Positions 16,122 to 21,824 of a stretch of DNA of 21,824 nucleotides are shown here, one piece after another (positions within the stretch are counted from its first letter, which is position 1; the number at the start of each line of letters is the position of its first letter). Location of the stretch: NCBI GenBank assembly GCA_017694215.1, contig JADIND010000066.1, positions 1 through 21,824 on the forward strand. Direction: 5' to 3'. A program made the translations under genes and the position numbers. Below the pieces are notes generated by a model. That model was not told the origin of the DNA and did not search any database. It saw only the letters and a program-made list of their open reading frames with translations. This DNA comes from Candidatus Scatousia excrementipullorum (GTDB lineage: Bacteria > Cyanobacteriota > Vampirovibrionia > Gastranaerophilales > Gastranaerophilaceae).

Positions 16122-16167
16122 ATCGCAAAAAAATCCGCCCCCGTATTGAAGGCGGATTTTTTGCGAT
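16122..16167. terminator. Strong bidirectional terminator between rpsH and rplF
   Basis: ATCGCAAAAAAATCCGCC (16122-16139) pairs with GGCGGATTTTTTGCGAT (16151-16167) with a single A bulge. Read on the minus strand it stands 17 bases after the rpsH stop; on the plus strand it stands 9 bases after the stop of the repeat-gene remnant. Either gene could be its original owner. Confidence 0.85.
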
Positions 16168-16183
16168 ATTTATTGGTTTCAGA

Positions 16184-16582
16184 CTAGTAAATATAGCAGA
16201 GAACTTCGCCGCCGATGTTTTCTTTGCGAGCTTTTCTGTCTGTTAACAAACCTTTGCTTGTTGAAACTATAGCTACACCCATACCTCCCAATACTTTCGG
16301 AAGATTTTTAGCTTTACAATAGTTTCTCAAACCAGGTTTTGAAATTCTTTCCAATTTTGAAATTACAGGTTTGTGTTTTTCATCATATTTTAATGTGATT
16401 ACAAGAACCTTAAATTTGCCAGATTCTTTTACTTCGTAGTCTGTAATATAACCTTCTGCTTTTAATAATTTAGCCAGTTCAACTTTCAATTTAGAAGAAG
16501 GAATTTCTACAGTTTCATGCAAAACCATGTTTGCGTTTCTGATTCTTGTAAGCATATCTGCTATAGGATCTGTCATTGACAT
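16184..16582 (-). CDS. rpsH: 30S ribosomal protein S8
   Basis: S8 binds the central domain of 16S rRNA. The 132-residue protein opens MSMTDPIADMLTRIRNANMVLHETVEIPSSKLK and closes GGEVLCYIY, with the conserved VSTSKGLLTDRKARKENIGGE motif, all intact. GGAGG lies 9 bases before the first ATG; an ATG two codons later is also possible. It stands alone between two terminators instead of following rplE or rpsN directly, and has a long foldable leader. In E. coli S8 represses the spc operon by binding its mRNA; a similar loop here is possible but not shown. Confidence 0.97.
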   Translation of the reverse strand: MSMTDPIADMLTRIRNANMVLHETVEIPSSKLKVELAKLLKAEGYITDYEVKESGKFKVLVITLKYDEKHKPVISKLERISKPGLRNYCKAKNLPKVLGGMGVAIVSTSKGLLTDRKARKENIGGEVLCYIY

Positions 16583-16591
16583 AATTTAATA

Positions 16592-16669
16592 CCTCCGGAC
16601 TTACCTGCACAGTTCTATCAGGCAGTATCCCGTTAACTATTACACCGCTTATCGGGTAAATTCCGCCTG
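16592..16669 (-). promoter_or_regulatory. Foldable leader of rpsH
   Basis: Nested pairings: CAGGC (16619-16623) with GCCTG (16665-16669) enclose CCCG-T-TAA (16629-16636) with TTA-T-CGGG (16649-16656), which has one T-T mismatch. The ribosome-binding site is embedded in CCTCCGGACTT (plus strand, 16592-16602), an 11-mer also present in the rplF leader at 15793-15803. A regulatory role is inferred. Confidence 0.4.
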
Positions 16670-16840
16670 TATTTTAGAAGTTTCTCTTAAAAATCTTTAC
16701 ACACCCTCAATTCAAGTGCTTAAAATCTTTTAAGTTTTCACTCCGCTTTTCAGGCTTAATCCCGACAGTTCGGAACTGTATCTATAAATTACCACTAATA
16801 TAAATTAAATACAACTACTGCTTAATAAATTTTAATCAGT
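16670..16840 (-). other. Untranslated region upstream of rpsH
   Basis: No gene is seen. It holds a small perfect hairpin ACAGTT-CGG-AACTGT (16765-16779) and very AT-rich stretches at 16780-16830 where a promoter for rpsH must lie if the flanking terminators work. No hexamer pair is convincing (TTGTAT and TAATTT 17 bases apart is the best). Confidence 0.35.
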
Positions 16841-16871
16841 AAAGCACTTTCAGATAATCTGAAAGTGCTTT
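16841..16871. terminator. Hairpin after the orphan 88-codon gene
   Basis: A perfect 14-bp stem (16841-16854 with 16858-16871), AAAGCACTTTCAGA, with a three-base loop TAA. It lies 25 bases after the stop of the gene at 16897-17163. The T run is better on the plus strand (CTTTTT) than on the minus strand (CTTTACTG), so for the gene itself termination may be partial. Confidence 0.7.
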
Positions 16872-16896
16872 TTAAAACTATTTCAGGCTATTGCTA

Positions 16897-17163
16897 TTAG
16901 TTGAAAATAGACGTACCCTGTCCCGGATTATTATTATTAGGCTGAGCTGAAAATACATTTGGAGCAGGAGAGTGGGATGCTGCCTTTGCCCTTTCCGGAC
17001 CGTCACCATATTGCTTACGTAATGCCTCAAGTTCCCCCTTTTCAGCTTTGGTCAAACTTGGCTTATTCATAAGTTCATCCATACGGGCTAAATCTCTATC
17101 TCTCGTAGTTGTAGGAACACTCGTTTTAGGCATCATACCGGATTTTGTTACATCTATTGTCAT
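16897..17163 (-). CDS. Orphan hydrophilic protein of unknown function
   Basis: This 88-residue gene is not recognised. It has a good GAGG site 7 bases before its ATG. The product is polar: a Thr/Ser-rich start (SGMMPKTSVPTTTRDRD), a likely charged helix or helical pair in the middle (DLARMDELMNKPSLTKAEKGELEALRKQYG), and a disordered Ala/Pro/Asn tail (SAQPNNNNPGQGTSIFN). No Cys, no membrane segment, no signal peptide. It sits between rpsN and rpsH with hairpin terminators on both sides, so it is probably expressed on its own. The 250-base gap upstream is AT-rich and contains the rpsN terminator but no clear promoter. Confidence 0.65.
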   Translation of the reverse strand: MTIDVTKSGMMPKTSVPTTTRDRDLARMDELMNKPSLTKAEKGELEALRKQYGDGPERAKAASHSPAPNVFSAQPNNNNPGQGTSIFN

Positions 17164-17335
17164 ACTTTACCTCTTTCTTAAATTCTTTCGTACCTCAAGT
17201 TAAGAAATTTCTTATATATGTAATAAAAAATTCAAACTTAAAAAATTGCCTGAAAAATCACACTCTGTAACATTAATTTACATTACAAACAAAATTTAAA
17301 CCAAAAGACAAAAACTTAACAAACTAAAAATATAG

Positions 17336-17366
17336 AAAAAAGACCGGTAGCAAATCGGTCTTTTTT
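17336..17366. terminator. Bidirectional terminator after rpsN
   Basis: AAAAAAGACCG (17336-17346) pairs with CGGTCTTTTTT (17356-17366) across a 9-base loop, giving a T run on both strands. It lies 47 bases after the rpsN stop, ending the S10-like run from rplB to rpsN. Confidence 0.85.
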
Positions 17367-17413
17367 ACACTATTGATCGTTAATCTTAATATTAAAATTA
17401 AAAAGCAATAAGC

Positions 17414-17620
17414 TTACCAGCTAGCTTTAGTTACACCGGGCAACAGACCCTGATGTGCCATTTTTCTCAGACAAATTCTGCAAAGACCGAAATCTCTGAG
17501 ATATCCGTGAGGTCTGCCGCAGATACTGCATCTGTTGTGCAGTCTTACTGAAGGATATTTTCCTTTTGCAGCAAGTGCTTCACGTCTGAGTTCTTTGTTT
17601 ATCATCGCTTTCTTAGCCAT
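17414..17620 (-). CDS. rpsN: 30S ribosomal protein S14, zinc-binding type
   Basis: The 68-residue product is the short, zinc-carrying form of S14: C31-S-I-C34 and C47-R-I-C50 form the metal site, and it ends GLLPGVTKASW as the family does. The start MAKKAMINKELRREALAAKGKYPSVRLHNR is about seven residues longer than the usual 61-residue form. It belongs to the 30S head, assembling late near S3 and S10. It follows rplE by 40 bases and is the last gene of the first transcription unit. Confidence 0.96.
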   Translation of the reverse strand: MAKKAMINKELRREALAAKGKYPSVRLHNRCSICGRPHGYLRDFGLCRICLRKMAHQGLLPGVTKASW

Positions 17621-17660
17621 GAATTTCTCCTTTATTCTTTCTGTTTGTTTATCTCAAAAT

Positions 17661-18218
17661 TTACTTGTTCATCCCTTTGAAAGGCATACCTAATAATCTC
17701 AACAATTCTCTTGCTTCGTCATCAGTTTCTGCAGTAGTAATTATTGAAATATTCATACCTTTAACGAGATCAACTTCTTCATAAGTAATTTCAGGGAATA
17801 ATGCCTGCTCTTTCAAGCCTAATGTATAGTTTCCGCGGCCGTCAAAAGATTTTGCACTGATACCTCTGAAGTCACGAATACGAGGGAATACAACGCAGAT
17901 TAATTTCTGTAAGAAATCATACATTCTTTCACCTCTGAGTGTTGCCATTGCACCAACCGGCATACCTTCTCTTAATTTGTAAGTAGCGATTGATTTTTTA
18001 GCTTTGGTAATAACACATTTTTGACCTGCAATTTTGGTTAACTGAGCTTCAATAGCTTCTGCAATTTTTGAGTTGTGAGAAGCTTCACCGACACCCATAT
18101 TCAAAACTATTTTGTGAAGTTTCGGAATCTGCATGTCATTCTTGTAGCCGAATTTTTCTTTCATTGCAGCTTTTACTTCGTTATTATATTTTGTTTTTAA
18201 ACTTTCTGTTTTTGTCAT
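17661..18218 (-). CDS. rplE: 50S ribosomal protein L5
   Basis: L5 binds 5S rRNA and contacts P-site tRNA. The 185-residue protein shows the family's KIVLNMGVGEA, KKSIATYKLREGMPVGAMATLRGERMYDFL, PRIRDFRGI and DGRGNYTLGLKEQALFPEI motifs, and ends RLLGMPFK with a short tail. It lies 41 bases after rplX on the same strand. Confidence 0.97.
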   Translation of the reverse strand: MTKTESLKTKYNNEVKAAMKEKFGYKNDMQIPKLHKIVLNMGVGEASHNSKIAEAIEAQLTKIAGQKCVITKAKKSIATYKLREGMPVGAMATLRGERMYDFLQKLICVVFPRIRDFRGISAKSFDGRGNYTLGLKEQALFPEITYEEVDLVKGMNISIITTAETDDEARELLRLLGMPFKGMNK

Positions 18219-18259
18219 TTTTCGTATTTCCTTAATTCTGGGATGCTTAATATTATATA

Positions 18260-18598
18260 TTAAACATCTAACTGTTCACCACATTTTTTACAAACACGAA
18301 CTTTTTTGCCGTCAACGACATCGTGTTTGATCCTTGTCGGTTTTTCGCAAGCCGGACATACAATCATAACTTTTGAAGCATCAAGAGGAGCTTCAAGCTT
18401 GATTAAACCGCCCTGAATACCAGCCATAGGCTGAGGCTTTTGAGCTTTGGTAACCATGTTAGCACCTTCAACAACAACTTTGTTATCTGACGGCATAACT
18501 TTTTTTATGTTACCGATTTTTCCTTTATCTTTGCCGGCGATAACGACAACTCTGTCACCGTTTTTTACCCGCAGGCTTTTTTTATTTTTATCTGTCAT
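18260..18598 (-). CDS. rplX: 50S ribosomal protein L24
   Basis: L24 starts assembly of the large subunit near the exit tunnel. The 112 residues hold a KOW domain (VKNGDRVVVIAGKDKGKIGNIKKV) and a C-terminal zinc-ribbon-like part with C81-P-A-C84 and C103-K-K-C106 in full. It is separated from rplN by 89 bases that include a perfect 11-bp hairpin. Confidence 0.96.
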   Translation of the reverse strand: MTDKNKKSLRVKNGDRVVVIAGKDKGKIGNIKKVMPSDNKVVVEGANMVTKAQKPQPMAGIQGGLIKLEAPLDASKVMIVCPACEKPTRIKHDVVDGKKVRVCKKCGEQLDV

Positions 18599-18625
18599 TT
18601 TTAATTCTCCATTATTGTAACTTTT

Positions 18626-18659
18626 GAAACAAAATTCGACCTAATTATAATTTTGTTTC
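18626..18659 (-). promoter_or_regulatory. Intercistronic hairpin between rplN and rplX
   Basis: GAAACAAAATT (18626-18636) pairs perfectly with AATTTTGTTTC (18649-18659), 12-base loop. It lacks a following T run on the minus strand, so it is more likely an RNA-processing or stability element than a terminator. Confidence 0.5.
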
Positions 18660-18687
18660 GGAAATTCTCCGCTTTTTCTACCGTTGA

Positions 18688-19056
18688 CTAAATAACTTCC
18701 GGTGCGAGAGAAACAATCTTCATATAGCCTTTGTCACGAAGTTCTCTGGCAACAGGTCCGAAAACACGGGTTCCTCTAGGGTTGCCGTCTTTGTTGATAA
18801 TTACTGCTGCATTTTCGTCAAATCTGATAACAGAACCGTCTGCACGTTTAATATCAGCTTTTGTTCTTACTACAACAGCTTTTACAACTTCACCTTTTTT
18901 CACAGCCATATTTGGAGTTGCGTCTTTTACTGATGCAACGATTTCATCGCCTACAGCAGCAAATTTTTTATTTGAACTGCCCATAACACGGATACACAAC
19001 AGCTGTTTTGCACCTGTATTATCTGCTACTTCTAATCTGGTTTCTTGTTGTATCAT
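18688..19056 (-). CDS. rplN: 50S ribosomal protein L14
   Basis: L14 lies at the subunit interface (bridge B8). The 122 residues are typical: MIQQETRLEVADNTGAKQLLCIRVMG, VVVRTKADIKRADGSVIRFDENAAVIIN, and the ending GTRVFGPVARELRDKGYMKIVSLAPEVI. An AAAGGA-type site stands upstream of the ATG. The gap to rpsQ is 113 bases, larger than usual in this cluster, with a small ATTAC...GTAAT hairpin. Confidence 0.97.
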   Translation of the reverse strand: MIQQETRLEVADNTGAKQLLCIRVMGSSNKKFAAVGDEIVASVKDATPNMAVKKGEVVKAVVVRTKADIKRADGSVIRFDENAAVIINKDGNPRGTRVFGPVARELRDKGYMKIVSLAPEVI

Positions 19057-19169
19057 TTTTACTTTCCTTTTGTTTTAAAGTATTTTGTACTGTCTGCCTC
19101 TCATTACTCAATGGTAATGCTGCATCTTTAATTTACGAAATGTTGGAACACGTAACTTTTATATAAAAA

Positions 19170-19415
19170 TTAACGTGCTTTTTCTACAATCTCACCCAGA
19201 GTCCAACGTTTACCGCCGGAAATAGGTCTTGATTCAACAATTCTTACGATATCACCTTCGCCGCAAATATTGTTTTCATCATGAGCTTTGTAGTTTTTAT
19301 TTGATTCAATAATTTTTTTGTATTTTGGATGTGGTTCATAATCAGCTACTCTTACAACGATTGTTTTATCCATTTTATTGCTGACTACTATTCCTTGTTT
19401 TTCTTTCTTAGGCAT
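19170..19415 (-). CDS. rpsQ: 30S ribosomal protein S17
   Basis: S17 is a primary 16S rRNA binder with an OB fold. The 81-residue protein includes GIVVSNKMDKTIVVRVADYEPHPKYKKII and the conserved GDIVRIVESRPISGGKRWTL. It lies 89 bases after rpmC, a gap holding two short hairpins (GCAAAC...GTTTGC and GGTC...GACC), with AAGGAG before its ATG. Confidence 0.96.
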   Translation of the reverse strand: MPKKEKQGIVVSNKMDKTIVVRVADYEPHPKYKKIIESNKNYKAHDENNICGEGDIVRIVESRPISGGKRWTLGEIVEKAR

Positions 19416-19504
19416 TTATTATTCTCCTTGGTTGCTCGCACTGAACGGGTCTTCGACCTTGACCTTCTTTTTGCAAACTGAATGTTTGCCGGCTGAGTGT
19501 AACT

Positions 19505-19708
19505 CTACGCCTTCTGCTCGCAATCCGCTTTTTCTCTTATTACAGTTTTTGCTTGAGCTATTAAGCGTTTTGTTTTTGAAACAAGTGCAGTATTTTCCAA
19601 CTTTTGAGTTGCAAGCTGCATCTTGCAATCATGTAATTGTTTTTTCCAATCAACGATTGCACTTTGTAACTCTTCAACTGTTTTTTCACGCATTTCACTT
19701 AATTTCAT
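19505..19708 (-). CDS. rpmC: 50S ribosomal protein L29
   Basis: L29 lies at the tunnel exit, where chaperones and targeting factors dock. It has 67 residues, almost wholly helical: MKLSEMREKTVEELQSAIVDWKKQL, a central QLATQKLENT region, and RLIAQAKTVIREK at the end. An unrelated reading in another frame overlaps it (19419-19628), but the conserved sequence and the position between rplP and rpsQ settle the call. Confidence 0.95.
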   Translation of the reverse strand: MKLSEMREKTVEELQSAIVDWKKQLHDCKMQLATQKLENTALVSKTKRLIAQAKTVIREKADCEQKA

Positions 19709-19737
19709 TGTTATTTTTTCCTTATTATTATTAGTTT

Positions 19738-20157
19738 TTAAGCTTCCATTTTAGCTTTTTCAATAACTTTAACTTTAATAGGCAGTTTTTGAGCAGCTAA
19801 TTCAAGAGCGTTAACTGCGGTATTTCTGTCAAAGTATTCAAGTTCAAATAGAATTCTGTTAGGTTTTACAACCGCTACCCAGTATTCTAAGTTACCTTTA
19901 CCTGAACCCATACGAGTTTCTGCAGGTTTTGCAGTGATAGGTTTGTCTGGGAATATTTTAATCCAAACATTACCGCCACGTTTGATTTCACGGGTCATTG
20001 CACGACGTGCAGCTTCTATCTGTCTTGATGTAATCCAGCCAGGTTCCAGAGCTTGAAGTGCATAACTGCCGAATTCAAACTTGGTTCCACGTGTTTCGTG
20101 ACCTTTCATTCTGCCTTTCATCATTTTGCGGTATTTAGTTTTTTTAGGCTGTAACAT
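19738..20157 (-). CDS. rplP: 50S ribosomal protein L16
   Basis: L16 shapes the A-site side of the large subunit. The 139-residue product has MLQPKKTKYRKMMKGRMKG, the GYALQALEPGWITSRQIEAARRAMTR region (here FGSYALQALE), WIKIFPDKPITAKPAETRMGSGKGN and the usual helical tail. AGGAG lies 8 bases before the ATG, and 29 bases separate its stop from rpmC. Confidence 0.97.
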   Translation of the reverse strand: MLQPKKTKYRKMMKGRMKGHETRGTKFEFGSYALQALEPGWITSRQIEAARRAMTREIKRGGNVWIKIFPDKPITAKPAETRMGSGKGNLEYWVAVVKPNRILFELEYFDRNTAVNALELAAQKLPIKVKVIEKAKMEA

Positions 20158-20207
20158 TTTATTTACTCCTGTTAATTATTTTTTACTTGTAATTTTCATA
20201 TTTAGAA

Positions 20208-20933
20208 CTATTCAGTTTCGATAGCTCTGCGTCTAGGGCGTCTGCTGCCTTTTTCAGAATTATCTTTTCCTGATTTCATTTTGATATTCTGGTCAGCTTT
20301 TTCTCCCGGCATAAGGTTTCCTTTGAAAATCCAAACCTTAACACCAATTTTGCCCATAACCGTATCGGCTTCAGTGAAACCGTAATCAACGTCAGCTCTT
20401 AAAGTCTGAAGAGGAATTCTTCCTTCTTTAGCCCATTCGGAACGTGCAATTTCTGCACCGCCCAAACGACCGGATACCATAACTTTGATACCCTGAATTC
20501 CTGCTCTCATTGAACGCTGCATAGCCTGCTTCATAGCTCTTCTGAACGGAATACGTTTTTCAAGCTGCTGAGCTATAAATTCAGCTACTAACTGTGCATC
20601 GGCATCAATTCTTGCAACTTCAACAACATTGATTATAACAGGTTTTCCGATGTATTTAGAAACTTCCTGCTTGAGTTCTTCAATACCCTGACCGCCTCTG
20701 CCAACAACGATACCCGGTTTTGCAGTTACAACGGTAACAGTTGTATTTTGAGCTTTTCTGTCAATTTTTACATCAGAAATTCCTGCTGCATATAATTTTT
20801 TCTTAATGAATTTTCTGATTTTATCATCTTCTTTTACGAAAAGACGATATTCTTTGAATTTAGCAAACCATGTGCTTTTCCATGGTTGGATGATACCTAC
20901 TCTAAATCCGGTTGGATGTGTTTTCTGTCCCAT
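20208..20933 (-). CDS. rpsC: 30S ribosomal protein S3
   Basis: S3 lines the mRNA entry tunnel. The 241 residues start MGQKTHPTGFRVGIIQPWKSTWFA. The KH domain has its GxxG loop in GIVVGRGGQGIEELKQ, and the C-terminal domain shows KVMVSGRLGGAEIARSEW, LRADVDYGF and GVKVWIFKG. The tail is basic (EKGSRRPRRRAIETE). It follows rplV by 70 bases. Confidence 0.97.
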   Translation of the reverse strand: MGQKTHPTGFRVGIIQPWKSTWFAKFKEYRLFVKEDDKIRKFIKKKLYAAGISDVKIDRKAQNTTVTVVTAKPGIVVGRGGQGIEELKQEVSKYIGKPVIINVVEVARIDADAQLVAEFIAQQLEKRIPFRRAMKQAMQRSMRAGIQGIKVMVSGRLGGAEIARSEWAKEGRIPLQTLRADVDYGFTEADTVMGKIGVKVWIFKGNLMPGEKADQNIKMKSGKDNSEKGSRRPRRRAIETE

Positions 20934-21003
20934 TTTTTATACCTTTTATTTTGTTATACTTACATTCTTTGAGTGCTTAACAGTTTAATTCGTCAAACAC
21001 CGA

Positions 21004-21336
21004 TTAATTATCACTAACTTTCAAAGTTAAATGTGATGTACGTTTTAGTCTTTTATAAATACGACCTTGAGCTCTTGGTTTACCGCGTCTGAGAGTCTGG
21101 CTTTCATCGGCAAAGATTTCGGAAATCTTCAAAGATTCTGCCGAAACTCCGTACTGTTCCTGAGCATTTGCAACAGCAGCCTTCAAATTCTTTTCAACCA
21201 CTCTTGCAGCAAAATAAGGCATAAAACGTAACATATCTTGAGCTTCAAGAACTTTTTTGCCGCGTACTTCATTTATTACACGACGCAATTTTCTTGCTGT
21301 CATTTTAATATCTGTTTGTTTTGCTTTAGCTTCCAT
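21004..21336 (-). CDS. rplV: 50S ribosomal protein L22
   Basis: L22 lines the exit tunnel. The 110-residue product keeps the family pattern: KMTARKLRRVINEVRGKKVLEAQDMLRFMPYFAARVVEKNLKAAVANAQ, then a beta hairpin with PRAQGRIYKRLKRTSHLTLKV. The hairpin tip (LRRGKPRAQGR) is the segment where macrolide-resistance changes occur in other species; nothing unusual is seen. It lies 23 bases after rpsS. Confidence 0.97.
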   Translation of the reverse strand: MEAKAKQTDIKMTARKLRRVINEVRGKKVLEAQDMLRFMPYFAARVVEKNLKAAVANAQEQYGVSAESLKISEIFADESQTLRRGKPRAQGRIYKRLKRTSHLTLKVSDN

Positions 21337-21359
21337 TTTTTTATTTCCTTATCTTTTGC

Positions 21360-21641
21360 TTATTTTACTTTAGCGGTCTTTGCAGAACCTGCGTGACCTT
21401 TGAATAATCTTGTAGGTGCAAATTCACCTAATTTGTGTCCTATCATTTGCTCTGTAACATATACCGGTACGTGAGTTTTACCGTTGTGAACAGCGATTGT
21501 ATGACCTAACATATCAGGTACAATCATTGATGCTCTTGACCAAGTTTTTATAACTTTATGTTCGGAATTAGCATTCATTTTTGCTATTTTTTGTTGTAGA
21601 GCTTCTTCTACGTATGGACCTTTTTTTAATGAACGTGCCAT
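21360..21641 (-). CDS. rpsS: 30S ribosomal protein S19
   Basis: S19 is in the 30S head and contacts the A-site region. The 93 residues read MARSLKKGPYVEEALQQKI, then IKTWSRASMIVPDMLGHTIAVHNGKTHVPVYVTEQMIGHKLGEFAPTRLFKGH, all conserved. AGAAAGGT precedes the ATG at a slightly long distance (about 10 bases). Confidence 0.97.
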   Translation of the reverse strand: MARSLKKGPYVEEALQQKIAKMNANSEHKVIKTWSRASMIVPDMLGHTIAVHNGKTHVPVYVTEQMIGHKLGEFAPTRLFKGHAGSAKTAKVK

Positions 21642-21692
21642 TATTTTATTACCTTTCTTGTTTTTATTGGTAGAATTATATTTAAAGGTTAC

Positions 21693-21726
21693 AGGGCTGA
21701 AGGTTTAAAGGTATTCAATCAGCCCT
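21693..21726 (-). other. Hairpin between rplB and rpsS
   Basis: AGGGCTGA (21693-21700) pairs with TCAGCCCT (21719-21726) across an 18-base loop in the 96-base gap. No T run follows, so it is unlikely to be a terminator. Confidence 0.35.
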
Positions 21727-21737
21727 TTAGCCTTTTA

Positions 21738-21824
21738 TTATTTTTTACGTCTTCTAACAATTAATTTATCAGAAGCTTTGCCGGCCTTTCTTGTCTTATA
21801 GCCGAGAGCCGGTTTACCCCAAGG
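21738..21824 (-). CDS. rplB: 50S ribosomal protein L2, C-terminal fragment
   Basis: The last 28 residues, PWGKPALGYKTRKAGKASDKLIVRRRKK, match the end of L2 (peptidyl-transferase region, 23S rRNA binding). The gene is cut by the window edge, not broken. It places the window inside a standard rplB-rpsS-rplV order. Confidence 0.93.
   Translation of the reverse strand, partial: PWGKPALGYKTRKAGKASDKLIVRRRKK

Noticed and set aside
18731..19078. A 115-codon plus-strand frame over rplN
   Set aside because: Antisense shadow of a highly conserved ribosomal gene.
19419..19628. A 69-codon minus-strand frame overlapping rpmC
   Set aside because: It is out of frame with the clearly conserved L29 sequence and covers the rpmC-rpsQ spacer; no family resemblance.

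Overview
The window is about 21.8 kb of AT-rich bacterial DNA. Nearly everything reads on the minus strand, so transcription runs right to left. The envelope is diderm: there is a secretin, a lipoprotein and a filamentous-haemagglutinin-type adhesin. The prepilin N-terminus (KPA, then FTLAEVLITLGIIGIVAAMT), the adhesin type and the base composition recall gut Melainabacteria/Vampirovibrionia (Gastranaerophilales-like, non-photosynthetic relatives of Cyanobacteria). That placement is inference from recall and was not tested.

Right part (14.7-21.8 kb): an S10/spc ribosomal protein cluster in the order rplB(partial)-rpsS-rplV-rpsC-rplP-rpmC-rpsQ-rplN-rplX-rplE-rpsN, then rpsH, then rplF-rplR. 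The usual compact spc operon is broken here. A hairpin terminator follows rpsN. An orphan 88-codon gene sits between rpsN and rpsH. A second strong terminator and a decayed leucine-rich-repeat-like fragment on the opposite strand lie between rpsH and rplF. A third terminator ends the cluster directly after rplR, with no rpsE/rplO/secY following. The rplF-rplR unit appears to have its own promoter and a roughly 97-nt structured leader. The rpsH leader is also foldable and shares an 11-base element with it.

Middle part (6.9-14.6 kb): a uridine-kinase-like P-loop gene, then a type IV pilus/type II secretion core operon: PilP-like lipoprotein, PilQ/GspD-type secretin, PilB/GspE ATPase, PilC/GspF platform protein, and an SDR oxidoreductase 3 bp behind. 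A good extended -10 promoter precedes the lipoprotein gene. pilM/N/O are not in this window.

Left part (1-6.9 kb): a small plus-strand DNA-binding-like gene divergent from a prepilin gene that carries a one-base frameshift. They are separated by an AT-rich region with a perfect 16-bp palindrome and a half-copy 20 bp away. Then come rimO (ribosomal protein S12 methylthiotransferase), a Wzx-type polysaccharide flippase, and the first 886 codons of a large secreted adhesin whose visible 3' end is a Pro/Thr-rich 36-bp repeat running off the window.

The strongest leads are the dismantled spc operon with its insertion scar and putative r-protein leaders, and the prepilin locus with its tandem cleavage-like motifs, frameshift and palindromic control region. 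No CRISPR array, tRNA, rRNA or insertion sequence was seen.
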